Shown here: positions 1-8,721 of the stretch, piece after piece
Position numbering within the stretch: position 1 is the stretch's first letter
Layout of the letters: each line of letters begins with the position of its first letter
Assembly (NCBI RefSeq): GCF_900112005.1
Contig: NZ_FOKK01000007.1
Location: forward strand, 62,001-126,000
Length of the DNA: 64,000 bases
From: Algoriphagus aquimarinus
GTDB lineage: Bacteria > Bacteroidota > Bacteroidia > Cytophagales > Cyclobacteriaceae
Direction of reading: 5' to 3'
Made by a program: the position numbers and the translations under genes
Notes under the pieces: model-generated
What the model saw: the letters and a program-made list of their open reading frames with translations, nothing else
Told to the model about the DNA's origin: nothing
The model's database searches: none

Positions 1-514
1 CAGCTTCGCCCTGCGCGTTAAATACTAATTTGGATCCAAATTCACTCATCCATCCCATTTGCCGGGCTGGATTACCAACCATTAATGCAAAATCCGGTAC
101 ATTTTTGGTAATTACTGCTCCTGCTCCTATAAATGCAAATGACCCAATATCATGGCCACAGACAATTGTAGCATTAGCCCCTATGCTGGCTCCTTTTCCT
201 ACATGAGTCTTTGCATATTCGGACTTTCGGTTCACAGCACTTCTAGGATTTATCACATTGGTAAAAACCATAGAAGGCCCTAAGAACACATCATCATCGC
301 AGGTTACTCCTGTGTAGACAGATACATTATTTTGGATTTTAACATTGTTGCCAAGAATCACACCTGGCGATACTACCACATTCTGGCCAATGTTACATCT
401 CTCTCCAATTTTACAATTAGGCATCACATGTGAAAAATGCCAGATTTTAGTTCCGGTCCCGATTTCACAACCTTCATCTATGTAGGCACTTTCATGCGCG
501 AAGTATTCTTTCAT
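1..514 (-). CDS. WbpD-like UDP-sugar N-acetyltransferase (partial, runs off left edge)
   Basis: The frame opens with ATG at 514 and stays open to the window edge (171 codons); the 3' end is missing. The protein is a left-handed parallel beta-helix acyltransferase: hexapeptide repeats ([34 protein letters not shown]) cover about residues 15-150, followed by [15 protein letters not shown]. That ending and the N-terminal [21 protein letters not shown] are typical of WbpD/WlbB enzymes, which acetylate the 3-amino group of UDP-2-acetamido-3-amino-uronic acid using acetyl-CoA in the cytoplasm. The neighbouring DegT aminotransferase would make its substrate. It is separated from that gene by 108 bp holding only a short hairpin candidate (GGTAG/CTACC). 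Family certain; exact sugar inferred. Confidence 0.88.
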   Translation of the reverse strand, partial: MKEYFAHESAYIDEGCEIGTGTKIWHFSHVMPNCKIGERCNIGQNVVVSPGVILGNNVKIQNNVSVYTGVTCDDDVFLGPSMVFTNVINPRSAVNRKSEYAKTHVGKGASIGANATIVCGHDIGSFAFIGAGAVITKNVPDFALMVGNPARQMGWMSEFGSKLVFNAQGEA

Positions 515-622
515 CTGTTTATAAGTGTTTTAATGACCCAATGGCTATCGTAAAGAATCTTGCGTGATACTTCTTTCGCGGTAGCTACTGTGTACTACCA
601 TCTGCTAGGAGCTCGCTCGATT

Positions 623-1750
623 TCATTCAAAAAATCGGTTTATCGCTTCAATAATATATTCTTGATCTTCAGCTTTCATCTCGGTATGGATAGGAAGAGA
701 AAGCACTTTCTCACAAAGGGATTCCGCTACAGGGAAATCACCTTTTTTGAATCCCAAATTCTTATAGGCTTCCTGCTGATGAAGTGGAAGCGGATAATAA
801 ACCATGGAAGGGACTCCTTTTTCAGCCAGATAGCTTTTCAATTCATCTCTACTGACTCCTTCGACTTGTATCGTATACTGGTGAAAGGCATGGGTAGAAT
901 TAGTTGCTCTTATTGGAATCTTAATATGGGTATGTCCAGCAAATGCCTTATCGTAAGCGTCAGCCACTTCATTTCTGGAAGTAGAGTAGCGATCCAAGTG
1001 CTGAAGTTTTACATTCAAAATAGCGGCTTGCAACGTATCCAACCTTGAATTTACTCCAACGATGTGATGATGATACTTCTTCATTTGACCATGATTAGCG
1101 ATCATGTGTAGTTTCTCGGCCAGCTCAGCACTGTTGGTAAACATGGCCCCTCCATCTCCATAACAACCTAAGTTCTTGGAAGGGAAAAAGGAGGTAGTTC
1201 CCACATCTCCCATGGTACCTGCTTGCCTTACTCTTCCGTCTGAGAAGGTATATTTGGCTCCTATTGCCTGAGCAGTATCTTCAATGACCTTGATGTTATG
1301 CTTTTTGGCTACAGCCAAAATAGCTTCCATGTTCGAACATTGCCCGTATAGATGAACCGGCACTATTCCGGCAGTTTTTGATGTTATTTTTGATTCTAAT
1401 TGAGTGATATCGAGTTCATAGGTAGTACCTATCACATCTATAAATACAGGGACTAGGCCCAGCAAAGCAATCACTTCTGCAGTTGCCACGTAAGTAAAAG
1501 CTGGAACGATTACCTCTTGTCCAGGCTGGAAATCTAAGCCCATCATGGCTATCTGCAATGCATCTGTACCATTACCGCAAGTAATCACATACTTGGCTCC
1601 GGTATACGCCGCCAAGGAACTAGAGAAACTCTTAACCTGAGGGCCATTGATAAAAGCAGTGGTATCAATAACTTCTTGAATCGCCTGATCTACCTCAGGT
1701 TTAATTAAATCATATTGGGACCTTAAGTCCACCATTTGAATAGCACGCAT
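623..1750 (-). CDS. DegT/DnrJ/EryC1 family PLP aminotransferase (WbpE/WlbC-like)
   Basis: A 375-residue type I-fold sugar aminotransferase. Visible motifs are the cofactor-binding NGTDALQIAMM (about 60-70), EDTAQAIGA (157-165) and the Schiff-base lysine in SFFPSKNLG (K192). DegT enzymes transfer an amino group, usually from glutamate, to a nucleotide-linked keto-sugar. Beside a WbpD-like acetyltransferase the likely product is UDP-2-acetamido-3-amino-uronic acid for a surface glycan. The frame is open upstream to a TTG at 1813, but that would overlap the chain-length gene; ATG at 1750 begins MRAIQMVDLRSQY, the usual family start, and leaves a 7-bp gap. ATG at 1735 is also possible. The WbpB-type oxidase of this pathway is not in the window. 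Confidence 0.92.
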   Translation of the reverse strand: MRAIQMVDLRSQYDLIKPEVDQAIQEVIDTTAFINGPQVKSFSSSLAAYTGAKYVITCGNGTDALQIAMMGLDFQPGQEVIVPAFTYVATAEVIALLGLVPVFIDVIGTTYELDITQLESKITSKTAGIVPVHLYGQCSNMEAILAVAKKHNIKVIEDTAQAIGAKYTFSDGRVRQAGTMGDVGTTSFFPSKNLGCYGDGGAMFTNSAELAEKLHMIANHGQMKKYHHHIVGVNSRLDTLQAAILNVKLQHLDRYSTSRNEVADAYDKAFAGHTHIKIPIRATNSTHAFHQYTIQVEGVSRDELKSYLAEKGVPSMVYYPLPLHQQEAYKNLGFKKGDFPVAESLCEKVLSLPIHTEMKAEDQEYIIEAINRFFE

Positions 1751-1757
1751 AATTAAA

Positions 1758-2849
1758 TTACTTAGAATATAGGGAGAGCAAAATCCTGTAAATTGAAAAC
1801 AAAATACCAACAAAAAACCCTAGAAATAAGCTAAAAATAATAATGAGAGGTTTATTAGGCTTACTAGGCCCTAATGGAATACTGGCTTTTTCCATTATTG
1901 TAAAAATTGGAGTTTCTTTTTTTAGCTGAATCATTGCTTGCTCCAATTCCTGCTCCATAGAGTTGTAGATATTAAAAGCAATGTTAAATTCAAATTGTAA
2001 CTGTTCTTCCTTGGTCATTGCTCTTCTAGAGACCATGCCCTGATTGGAATCTCTAAAAGAAGCAAGTTTCATTTGAGATTGTAGAAACTTATTTTCTGCC
2101 TCCTTCACTCTCTCCTCAATAAAATCCAAATTCACCTGTTGCTTGGCCGTTTTGTAATTAGTGACATAGTCGATTAGTTTTTCATAAACTATCGCATTGA
2201 CTTTGGCGGCTATTAAAGCTTCCGGCATGGATACCTTAAGCTCAATCAATTTCATTTTATCTTCAATCAAAATTCTAGCTTTTAATTGACCCATGGCAAA
2301 AATCTCTGAAGATGATACAAATACATAGGGAGTAATAACCGCTTCTCCTGTTCCAACTTCATCCTCAGAAATGACTAATTCTTGAGAGGAGAATATTCCA
2401 ATAATTCTTGCCGGAATACTAAAAATAAAATCAATACTCTTCTTAACAATATTACCTGGCTTTTCCTCCATATAATATTCCTCCAAGGTCATCTCCTTAC
2501 CTTTGGTTTGAAAGTAAAAGGATTCTTTCATGATCCCGAGCAAAAAATCCCTGCTATGAATCACATCTGGAAATAATTCCGAGCTTAATACTGCTTGATC
2601 TCCCTGCATTTGAGGGAGGGAAATACCCGCAAGACCTACAAGTGCTCCCATTTGCCCTAGTTGTCCGCCACTATTGTTTTCTTCAAGTATAACCAGAGAA
2701 GATGAGGTATATTCCTTTGGACTAGTGAAAGCAATCAAAATCCCGATAATTAGGCCTGACAAAGTGAATAGCAATAGCCTTCTTTTATTTAGGAAAATTT
2801 TTCGGATCAAATCCAGGTAATTCATCTCCATACTTGACTGATCATTCAT
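1758..2849 (-). CDS. Wzz/chain-length determinant family protein
   Basis: A 363-residue polysaccharide co-polymerase. It has a first membrane helix at about 25-42 after a basic NKRR stretch, a long periplasmic portion with coiled-coil-prone helices (about 215-300, DFIEERVKEAENKFLQSQMK), the PxxP-type segment SIPLGPSKPNKP, and a second membrane helix at about 334-356. This is the standard Wzz topology; such proteins set O-antigen or exopolysaccharide chain length at the inner membrane. No C-terminal tyrosine kinase domain is fused, so it resembles O-antigen Wzz more than Wzc. ATG at 2849 is chosen; GTG at 2858 would add three residues. It lies in the polysaccharide operon, 35 bp after the acetyltransferase stop. 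Confidence 0.88.
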   Translation of the reverse strand: MNDQSSMEMNYLDLIRKIFLNKRRLLLFTLSGLIIGILIAFTSPKEYTSSSLVILEENNSGGQLGQMGALVGLAGISLPQMQGDQAVLSSELFPDVIHSRDFLLGIMKESFYFQTKGKEMTLEEYYMEEKPGNIVKKSIDFIFSIPARIIGIFSSQELVISEDEVGTGEAVITPYVFVSSSEIFAMGQLKARILIEDKMKLIELKVSMPEALIAAKVNAIVYEKLIDYVTNYKTAKQQVNLDFIEERVKEAENKFLQSQMKLASFRDSNQGMVSRRAMTKEEQLQFEFNIAFNIYNSMEQELEQAMIQLKKETPIFTIMEKASIPLGPSKPNKPLIIIFSLFLGFFVGILFSIYRILLSLYSK

Positions 2850-2884
2850 TGACACCACTTAACAAAAATTTAAATTACTCAAAA

Positions 2885-3502
2885 TCATATTGAAACTGGT
2901 GAAGCTGGAATCCCTTTCACCTTACTTCCTGAACTAAAATCCTTAGTCACAACAGCCCCAGCGCCAACTACTACTTTCTCGCCTAATGTGACTCCAGGTA
3001 GGAGGACTGCCCCAGCACCAATACGGCATTTATCTCCAATCTTAACTCCTCCAAGCAAAATAGCTCCGGGACTGATCTCGCAGAACTCCCCTATTTCACT
3101 TTCATGATGTACGCCAGCTCTCACATTGATCAATGTTCCTTTTCCAATTTTCACATTTGAACCTACAAAACTGAAGGATAATGCGTCATATTGAAGCTCA
3201 TCTTTGGTTTCTACCCGAGCTGAAATAGCTTTTATAGAAAATAACTTTCCCCCGAGAGAAGTTAGTTTTTGATATAATTTTTCTCTAAAAAATGGATTAC
3301 CAACTCCTAATACAAATCTTGAGTCTTTATCAAAAAGGGAGACAATGGAAGCTTCTAACTTAAACTTTAAAAGCAAGTTTTCATCAAAGTCAGATCTCCC
3401 TATTTCATCATCATATACCAAAAGATCAAGCGCATCAAAACCTAATGTTATCAGCTCAGCTTTGATCTCAAGAGAATGTCCGCCAGCACCAGCAATTATC
3501 AT
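2885..3502 (-). CDS. NeuD/PglD-type sugar O/N-acetyltransferase
   Basis: A 205-residue acetyltransferase. The N-terminus (MIIAGAGGHSLEIKAEL) is the small Rossmann-like PglD N-terminal domain that binds the UDP-sugar, and residues about 95-205 are left-handed beta-helix hexapeptide repeats (IGEFCEISPGAILLGG, IGDKCRIGAGAVLLPGVTLG) ending in GIPASPVSI. Relatives acetylate UDP-amino-sugars (PglD, WeeI) or sialic acid (NeuD). The histidine of the HHESE motif at about 132 is the probable catalytic base. It sits between ugd and wzz in the polysaccharide operon, so it probably modifies a nucleotide sugar or a glycan residue. The acceptor cannot be read from the sequence. Confidence 0.87.
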   Translation of the reverse strand: MIIAGAGGHSLEIKAELITLGFDALDLLVYDDEIGRSDFDENLLLKFKLEASIVSLFDKDSRFVLGVGNPFFREKLYQKLTSLGGKLFSIKAISARVETKDELQYDALSFSFVGSNVKIGKGTLINVRAGVHHESEIGEFCEISPGAILLGGVKIGDKCRIGAGAVLLPGVTLGEKVVVGAGAVVTKDFSSGSKVKGIPASPVSI

Positions 3503-3561
3503 TACTTACTATTCGTCAAAACATAGTAAAGCCCTTGTATCATTAACAAGGGCAATAAACA

Positions 3562-4881
3562 TTACTTAGATCCGATTCCGTGAGCTTCAAAACCCAGAGT
3601 TTTTAGGTATTTTCTATCATAAATATTTCTACCATCGAAGATGACTTTGTTTTTCAAAAGTCTGCCTACTACATCCCAGCTAGGAATTCTAAATTCCGAC
3701 CACTCAGTCACGAGAAGTAAAGCATCAGCGTCTACTAAGGCTTCGTAAGCATCTTTGCAATAGGTCACTTTATCAAAAATGTAATGCTCTCTGGCTTCAT
3801 CCATAGCGACTGGATCGTATGCTTTCACAGTAGCTCCAGCGGCTCTCAATTCATCAATGATCACTCCTGCGGGTGCCTCACGCATATCATCAGTGTTTGG
3901 TTTGAAACTCAAACCCCACATCGCGAAGGTCATGCCTGTTAAGTCTTCTCCAAAATGCTCTTTAACTTTCTTTGAAAGCACGTATTTCTGATCATCATTT
4001 ACTTCTTCCACAGCTTGAAGCACTCTCAAGTCGTAGCCATATTGCTTGGCAGTTTTGATGATAGCTTTTACATCTTTTGGAAAGCAAGAACCTCCATAAC
4101 CTACACCTGGATATATGAATTTATTACCAATCCTTGGATCAGAACCAATTCCTCTTCTTACCATATTTGCATCTGCACCTACGAGTTCACATAGATTTGC
4201 AATATCATTCATGAAAGAAATCTTAGTGGCCAGCATGGCATTCGCTGCATACTTAGTCATTTCAGCAGAAGGAATATCCATATAGATAATTCGCTCTCCA
4301 CTTAGCTGAAATGGCTTATACAAACGCTTCATGATCTCTTCAGCACGTTCATCATCTACGCCGATTACAATTCTATCTGGCTTCAAAAAATCTTCTACTG
4401 CTGCACCTTCCTTTAGGAATTCAGGATTTGATGCTACAGCAAATGGCAATTCAGAACCTCTTTTGCTGAGTGCAGCTTTGATCGCTGCACGAACTTTCTC
4501 ACCAGTGGTAACTGGCACAGTACTTTTGGTAGCTACCACGATGTAATCTGTCATTTTCGTACCGATCTCATCTGCCACTCCCAACACATACTTCAAATCC
4601 GCTGATCCATCTTCACCTGGAGGCGTCCCTACAGCTATAAAAGCTACCGAAGCTCCCTGAATGGCTTCACCCAAATCTGTACTGAATTTGAGTCTACCGC
4701 TCTTAAAATTCCGAATTACAACTTCTTCTAGACCTGGCTCATAAATAGGCATAATGCCATTTTTAAGGTTGTCTATTTTTTTTTGATCAATGTCAACACA
4801 AGTAACTTCGATTCCTACATCAGCAAAACATGCTCCTGATACTAATCCTACATATCCGGTACCTACTACTGCTATTTTCAT
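3562..4881 (-). CDS. ugd: UDP-glucose 6-dehydrogenase
   Basis: A 439-residue nucleotide-sugar dehydrogenase that oxidises UDP-glucose to UDP-glucuronate with two NAD+. The N-terminal Rossmann motif is [16 protein letters not shown] (6-21), STVPVTTG follows at 120-127, the NPEFLKEG loop at 152-159, and the catalytic cysteine lies in YGGSCFPKD (C266). The C-terminal UDP-binding domain contains [16 protein letters not shown]. Length and motifs match the TuaD/Ugd group better than UDP-GlcNAc dehydrogenases (WbpA), but the two are close and a dual role is possible here because WbpD/WbpE-like genes are adjacent. It follows the SLBB export gene by 43 bp on the same strand. Confidence 0.93.
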   Translation of the reverse strand: MKIAVVGTGYVGLVSGACFADVGIEVTCVDIDQKKIDNLKNGIMPIYEPGLEEVVIRNFKSGRLKFSTDLGEAIQGASVAFIAVGTPPGEDGSADLKYVLGVADEIGTKMTDYIVVATKSTVPVTTGEKVRAAIKAALSKRGSELPFAVASNPEFLKEGAAVEDFLKPDRIVIGVDDERAEEIMKRLYKPFQLSGERIIYMDIPSAEMTKYAANAMLATKISFMNDIANLCELVGADANMVRRGIGSDPRIGNKFIYPGVGYGGSCFPKDVKAIIKTAKQYGYDLRVLQAVEEVNDDQKYVLSKKVKEHFGEDLTGMTFAMWGLSFKPNTDDMREAPAGVIIDELRAAGATVKAYDPVAMDEAREHYIFDKVTYCKDAYEALVDADALLLVTEWSEFRIPSWDVVGRLLKNKVIFDGRNIYDRKYLKTLGFEAHGIGSK

Positions 4882-4924
4882 ATAATTCTAACTAGGATTA
4901 ATAACTAATATTTGATTTTGTTTA

Positions 4925-7627
4925 CTATGGATTCTTACTATTATTCACTATCGTTTGGACCAAAATGGCCACAGTGGCCATACTAGATGCAATTCCTATC
5001 CAAGTGGCTGGGCTCATACGACTTCTTACAGGCTTCTTTGGGACTACAATTTCAGCACCTGGCTCCAATTCAGGATAGAATCTCAACCCTAAAAAATGAT
5101 GCGTTCTCTTAGCATCACCATTGGCATAAACTACGTAAGTCTTCCCACGTCGAGCTTCTTCAGTGAAGCCCCCAGCTTTTGATATGTAATTTCTCAAATT
5201 ATTTTTCTTGCTATATCTGGCAGTAGTAGGCAATAACACTTCACCCACCATACGTACAGTTTGCAATTCTTTTGGTATCTGTATTATATCTCCTTCAAGT
5301 AAGATTAAATCTTCTTCTGAGCCTGGATGGGTCAATATATACTCTAAGTTAATCCCTACAAAATCCTGTTCTTTTAATCTCATAGAAGTGATCGTTGAGT
5401 CTTGTCTCAGTGTATCAAAAGCAGGAGCAATAGCAAAAAGCTTACGTTTTTGCTCAGCCTGCTCTCTTTCCAACCGCACCAATTCATTTTGAGCAAGCTT
5501 TTTATCTATCCTGTCAAACAACAACTCTTCGGCTTCATTCGAGTTTCTATTTGTTTCAGGATCCAAATTTGATCGAATATCTTTAAGCGCTTGATTCCTC
5601 AACTCTTCATCCGTTGGCCCTTTGAAATAAACTGTTCTTCTGATCAGGCTTGCTCCTTTTGGATAGGCATATTGAGTTACCCCTCCCGCTCGTTTAATCA
5701 CATCTGAGATTCGCTCATTAGCAGCGGCGATCGCAAAGTCCCCTGGATAGGTAACCTCCCCTTGAATTGAAATCAACTGTTCTCTTTCAAACCCTGGACT
5801 TCTTCTTATAAAAACATGGTCAAATGGCTGAAGTGGTTGATTTCTTTCTTCATCAGTCAACTCTAAATTTGGATCAATCGATAAGGTCTCTATCTCTGCG
5901 ATCTTCCCAGAAGAAGCATCACGCACCCTCCTAGCTATCTCAATTGATGAATTAGTAGCTGATTTCAGCAAACCTCCTGATCTCAAAATAAGGTCTCCGA
6001 CAGTCATGTCTGAAGCGAAAGGATAAGTGCCGGGATAATTAATCTCACCAGAAATCTTCACATAATACTCCTCTTGAATATCATACCTGCTCGGTACAAA
6101 TAGAAGATCTTCGTTTTTCAAGGGCACATCCGGAGATGTTCCATTCAATATTCCTTTTAGATTAAGAGACTCTGCAGCCAAAGTTAAATCAGAACTAGTT
6201 CTGTATAGTGTAGCTCGAGTAGAAAATGCCTCTGGTTTTAAGCCCTGAGCTTTTTCAACCAGACCTTTTACAGTCAATCCACTTTCGTCTAAGGAATATT
6301 CTCCAGGTCGTGTCACTGATCCTGTTACTTGAACTCTATTTGAGAATCTATCTAATGCCTCTCCTATTAATATCTCATCCCCATCTTTGGGAGAAAATGT
6401 ACCAAACTCACCAGATGGTACATCTACCACTTTCCGTTGGTTGTTTTCAATTCTGCGGACAGTGATTCTGTCTTTATAGGCCATACTAGTAAAACCGCCA
6501 GTATATACTAATATATCATCCAAAGACTCGCTAGGTTTCACTTCAAAAAGACCTTCTCTGCGGACAGGTCCTACAATTTCAATTCGGGTAGAAACTGGAG
6601 GTACTATTACTACATCATTGTCCTGAAGCGTAATGTTTGAACTTTGAATACCACGAGAAAGAAATTCATAAATATCAACAGTGGCAACTAATCTATTGTC
6701 CCGATAGACTTGGACATTTCTAAATGCACCATTTTCATTTGGTCCTCCAGCAGCAAAAAGTCCATTAAAAACTGTTGCAAAGGATGGCAAAGTGTAGGTT
6801 CCAGGTTTGGTCAATTCACCCACCATAGAAACCTTAATCGAACGAATATTACCTAACCTTAATTGGATAAAGGTATTTGGGTTGGAGCCATTCATCCCTG
6901 AGTATATTCTACCAAGAGCAGTTTTAATCCTAGAAGAAGCTGCTTCTATACTCGACCCTCCTACTTGTATAGGACCGACATTAGGAATAAAAACTCTTCC
7001 CTCGGGAGAAACATTCAAATCGTAGGATTGCTGAGAAGCACCGTAAACGTCAAGCAACAATTGATCTCCTGATCCAATCACATAAGACATTGGAGTTGGA
7101 ATATTTAAGCTCGGATTGAAGTTAAGATCACGGTTGTGAAACAGCTTGAATCCAAAAATTTTCTTCTGCTTTAAAGTCAAATCGTAATATGGGTCCGATC
7201 GACGGATGGAATCAAACATATCAGTTTCCTGAAAGCCATTGATCGTTCTACCACCAGATCCATCTTGAGAACCACTCTGTGGCATAGCTGTCATCTGAAG
7301 TTCAGAGATTCGCCTACTCAGTTTAGCTGCTTCTAACGCAGGCATTCCTCTCTCGCGTGCCAAAGCAGTTAACTGATTTGTGGTAAGGCCATTTGATTCA
7401 GCTCGTTTTACTAGTTGCTCGATTTGAGCATCTGACAAATCATCAACCTTTAGGTTTTGGATATCTGAGAGGCTTTGACTTTGCGCTGCAAAGGCTACCA
7501 ATAAAAAAATCGCCATAAGCAGGCAATTCTTTGCATTAATCAACCAAGTGTATTTTTTCAATTCTATAATTTTCGTGTTCAATTCAATTTCCAACTCTGT
7601 ATCAACTGCAAATTTCTGATTTTTCAT
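4925..7627 (-). CDS. SLBB-domain polysaccharide export protein (Wza-like)
   Basis: A 900-residue envelope protein. A hydrophobic segment at about 35-48 ending AAQSQS looks like a signal peptide, followed by a short helical region (60-105), a polysaccharide export domain at about 165-240 (YVIGSGDQLLLDVYG), then a series of SLBB beta-grasp repeats (for example VSMVGELTKPGTYTLPSF, VQVTGSVTRPGEYSL, ISIQGEVTYPGDFAIA, VRMVGEVLLPTTARY), and a C-terminal hydrophobic helix at about 874-895. Members form the outer-membrane or periplasmic exit channel of capsule and exopolysaccharide systems. The 33-residue n-region is long for a signal peptide; an in-frame TTG at 7543 would give MINAKNCLLMAIF and may be the true start. 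No lipobox cysteine is seen. Confidence 0.92.
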   Translation of the reverse strand: MKNQKFAVDTELEIELNTKIIELKKYTWLINAKNCLLMAIFLLVAFAAQSQSLSDIQNLKVDDLSDAQIEQLVKRAESNGLTTNQLTALARERGMPALEAAKLSRRISELQMTAMPQSGSQDGSGGRTINGFQETDMFDSIRRSDPYYDLTLKQKKIFGFKLFHNRDLNFNPSLNIPTPMSYVIGSGDQLLLDVYGASQQSYDLNVSPEGRVFIPNVGPIQVGGSSIEAASSRIKTALGRIYSGMNGSNPNTFIQLRLGNIRSIKVSMVGELTKPGTYTLPSFATVFNGLFAAGGPNENGAFRNVQVYRDNRLVATVDIYEFLSRGIQSSNITLQDNDVVIVPPVSTRIEIVGPVRREGLFEVKPSESLDDILVYTGGFTSMAYKDRITVRRIENNQRKVVDVPSGEFGTFSPKDGDEILIGEALDRFSNRVQVTGSVTRPGEYSLDESGLTVKGLVEKAQGLKPEAFSTRATLYRTSSDLTLAAESLNLKGILNGTSPDVPLKNEDLLFVPSRYDIQEEYYVKISGEINYPGTYPFASDMTVGDLILRSGGLLKSATNSSIEIARRVRDASSGKIAEIETLSIDPNLELTDEERNQPLQPFDHVFIRRSPGFEREQLISIQGEVTYPGDFAIAAANERISDVIKRAGGVTQYAYPKGASLIRRTVYFKGPTDEELRNQALKDIRSNLDPETNRNSNEAEELLFDRIDKKLAQNELVRLEREQAEQKRKLFAIAPAFDTLRQDSTITSMRLKEQDFVGINLEYILTHPGSEEDLILLEGDIIQIPKELQTVRMVGEVLLPTTARYSKKNNLRNYISKAGGFTEEARRGKTYVVYANGDAKRTHHFLGLRFYPELEPGAEIVVPKKPVRSRMSPATWIGIASSMATVAILVQTIVNNSKNP

Positions 7628-7697
7628 TAATTCTCAAACAATTTATCACAGCTTCGCCCTTTCAGTCACAGGAGCGCCTATCATAAAATTCACTTGT

Positions 7698-7719
7698 AAA
7701 AAAGGGCTTACTTATGCCC
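7698..7719 (-). terminator. Weak terminator or attenuator after the regulator gene
   Basis: On the minus strand, GGGC, an 8-nt loop, GCCC and six T residues follow each other. The left arm lies in the last codons of the regulator gene and the loop contains its stop codon. The stem is only 4 bp, so termination would be partial. Its place between the regulator and the export genes suits an attenuator, which is an inference. Confidence 0.35.
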
Positions 7720-8230
7720 CGACTTCCTTGTCAAACAAAATCAGACCGGTAGAAACCATCCTCTCGTCTAGCAATGTCAATACCACTTTTCTCGATATTA
7801 TTTGCTCGATTCTATTAGATAGACTTAAAATGTAATCCTCATTCAGATTATCTCCCGTTACCACTACGTCAATCTTACCTGAATCGATACCCTTAGAAAT
7901 ATCTCCAACTAGTACTACTTGATCTACTTCTCCCATTCGTTCAAGAATTTGCTCCAAGAGTTTATCCAGTCCCAAATACTTTCGAATGATATCTTGAATG
8001 TTAGTAAAAAAGGGATGCTTAACATTTGCCATGTAGGCAATTTTATTTTTATCAGATTCTTTTACAAGGATTCCTGCCTTTGTCAAATTGTTCAACTCCT
8101 TACGTATAGCATTGGTTGATTCCCCAAATTCATCCGCCAATCCTCTTAAGTGGCTCTGCGTTTTGGAATTAACGAAAAACTTAACAAGTAATCTCAACCT
8201 TGTCTTTGATGTAATCAAGGATTCAAGCAT
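7712..8230 (-). CDS. Winged-helix regulator with degenerate nucleotidyltransferase-like domain, head of polysaccharide operon
   Basis: A 172-residue protein. Residues 1-75 form a winged helix (KTRLRLLVKFF, then LRGLADEFGESTNAIRKELN with the recognition helix, then the wing KAGILVKESDKNKIAYMAN). Residues about 100-165 resemble a MNT-type nucleotidyltransferase fold (QVVLVGDISKGIDSGKIDVVV), but the GS of the hGS motif reads GD and the second aspartate of DxD is valine, so catalysis is unlikely and a ligand- or partner-sensing role is inferred. It is the first gene of the polysaccharide operon, 84 bp before the SLBB gene. A 6-bp dyad overlaps its putative promoter, which suggests autoregulation. 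Confidence 0.8.
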   Translation of the reverse strand: MLESLITSKTRLRLLVKFFVNSKTQSHLRGLADEFGESTNAIRKELNNLTKAGILVKESDKNKIAYMANVKHPFFTNIQDIIRKYLGLDKLLEQILERMGEVDQVVLVGDISKGIDSGKIDVVVTGDNLNEDYILSLSNRIEQIISRKVVLTLLDERMVSTGLILFDKEVGA

Positions 8231-8248
8231 AAAAATTCACCCCAATAG

Positions 8249-8267
8249 TGAGTAACAAAGGTACTCA
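8249..8267 (-). promoter_or_regulatory. Putative promoter and operator of the polysaccharide operon
   Basis: The minus strand carries TACCTTTG at 8263-8256, a perfect match to the Bacteroidota -7 consensus TAnnTTTG, 26 nt before the regulator's ATG. A perfect 6-bp inverted repeat (TGAGTA, 7-nt spacer, TACTCA) straddles this element, so a bound protein would block RNA polymerase. The regulator encoded directly downstream is the obvious candidate. No clear -33 TTTG is seen; a TTTTTC lies 17 bp upstream. Confidence 0.45.
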
Positions 8268-8341
8268 TTGGTTTGGATAGGAAAAATAAAACTTTGTGTT
8301 TTTGAATAGAATGACAGCTGAAAACTACTTTCTTTTTATTG

Positions 8342-8716
8342 TCAATATCCTTTGTAGATATTATCTGGCTTTCTTTTCAGAAGTCTTCTAAAAACACTTC
8401 CAGTCAACGCGCTAAAGGCTCCTAGAAAAAAACCTAATACTGCAGTCACTGCAAACAAGGCAATATCAGACCCAAAGCCCATTAATTCTCCCATTTTTTG
8501 AGGCAGAGGACTACCTGAAACTGTACTGATGTAGAGACTTTGGCCTAGCCACGCTAACCCCATTCCTAGCCCTCCAGCAAAAAAAGCTCCGGCTCCCCTA
8601 TTTCCCACCAAGGCTGCAAAAATTGCGATCAGCAGCATAACTGACCAGTAATGTAGAAAAGGATTAAATACGACGACAAGTAAGGCCGTGAGAAAGGTGA
8701 ATAGTATAAATTTCAT
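8342..8716 (-). CDS. Small four-helix membrane protein of unknown function
   Basis: A 124-residue, almost entirely hydrophobic protein with about four membrane helices (roughly 2-22, 24-42, 44-66 and 82-108) and a basic C-terminal tail (RRLLKRKPDNIYKGY), which predicts a cytoplasmic C-terminus. Glycine-rich turns (GNRGAGAFFAGGLGMG) link helices 2 and 3. No family was recognised. It begins 5 bp after the stop of the penicillin acylase-like gene and is therefore probably translated from the same mRNA, possibly with a role in the same envelope compartment. It was judged coding because of its length, tight spacing and coherent topology. Confidence 0.7.
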   Translation of the reverse strand: MKFILFTFLTALLVVVFNPFLHYWSVMLLIAIFAALVGNRGAGAFFAGGLGMGLAWLGQSLYISTVSGSPLPQKMGELMGFGSDIALFAVTAVLGFFLGAFSALTGSVFRRLLKRKPDNIYKGY

Positions 8717-8721
8717 AACTC

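Noticed and set aside
1..12. The 12-mer CAGCTTCGCCCT occurs at position 1 and again at 7650, suggesting a repeat.
   Set aside because: Shared 12-mers are expected by chance in 64 kb, and the flanks differ.
560..1048. A 162-codon open frame on the plus strand.
   Set aside because: It lies opposite the well-supported DegT aminotransferase and has no recognisable domain.
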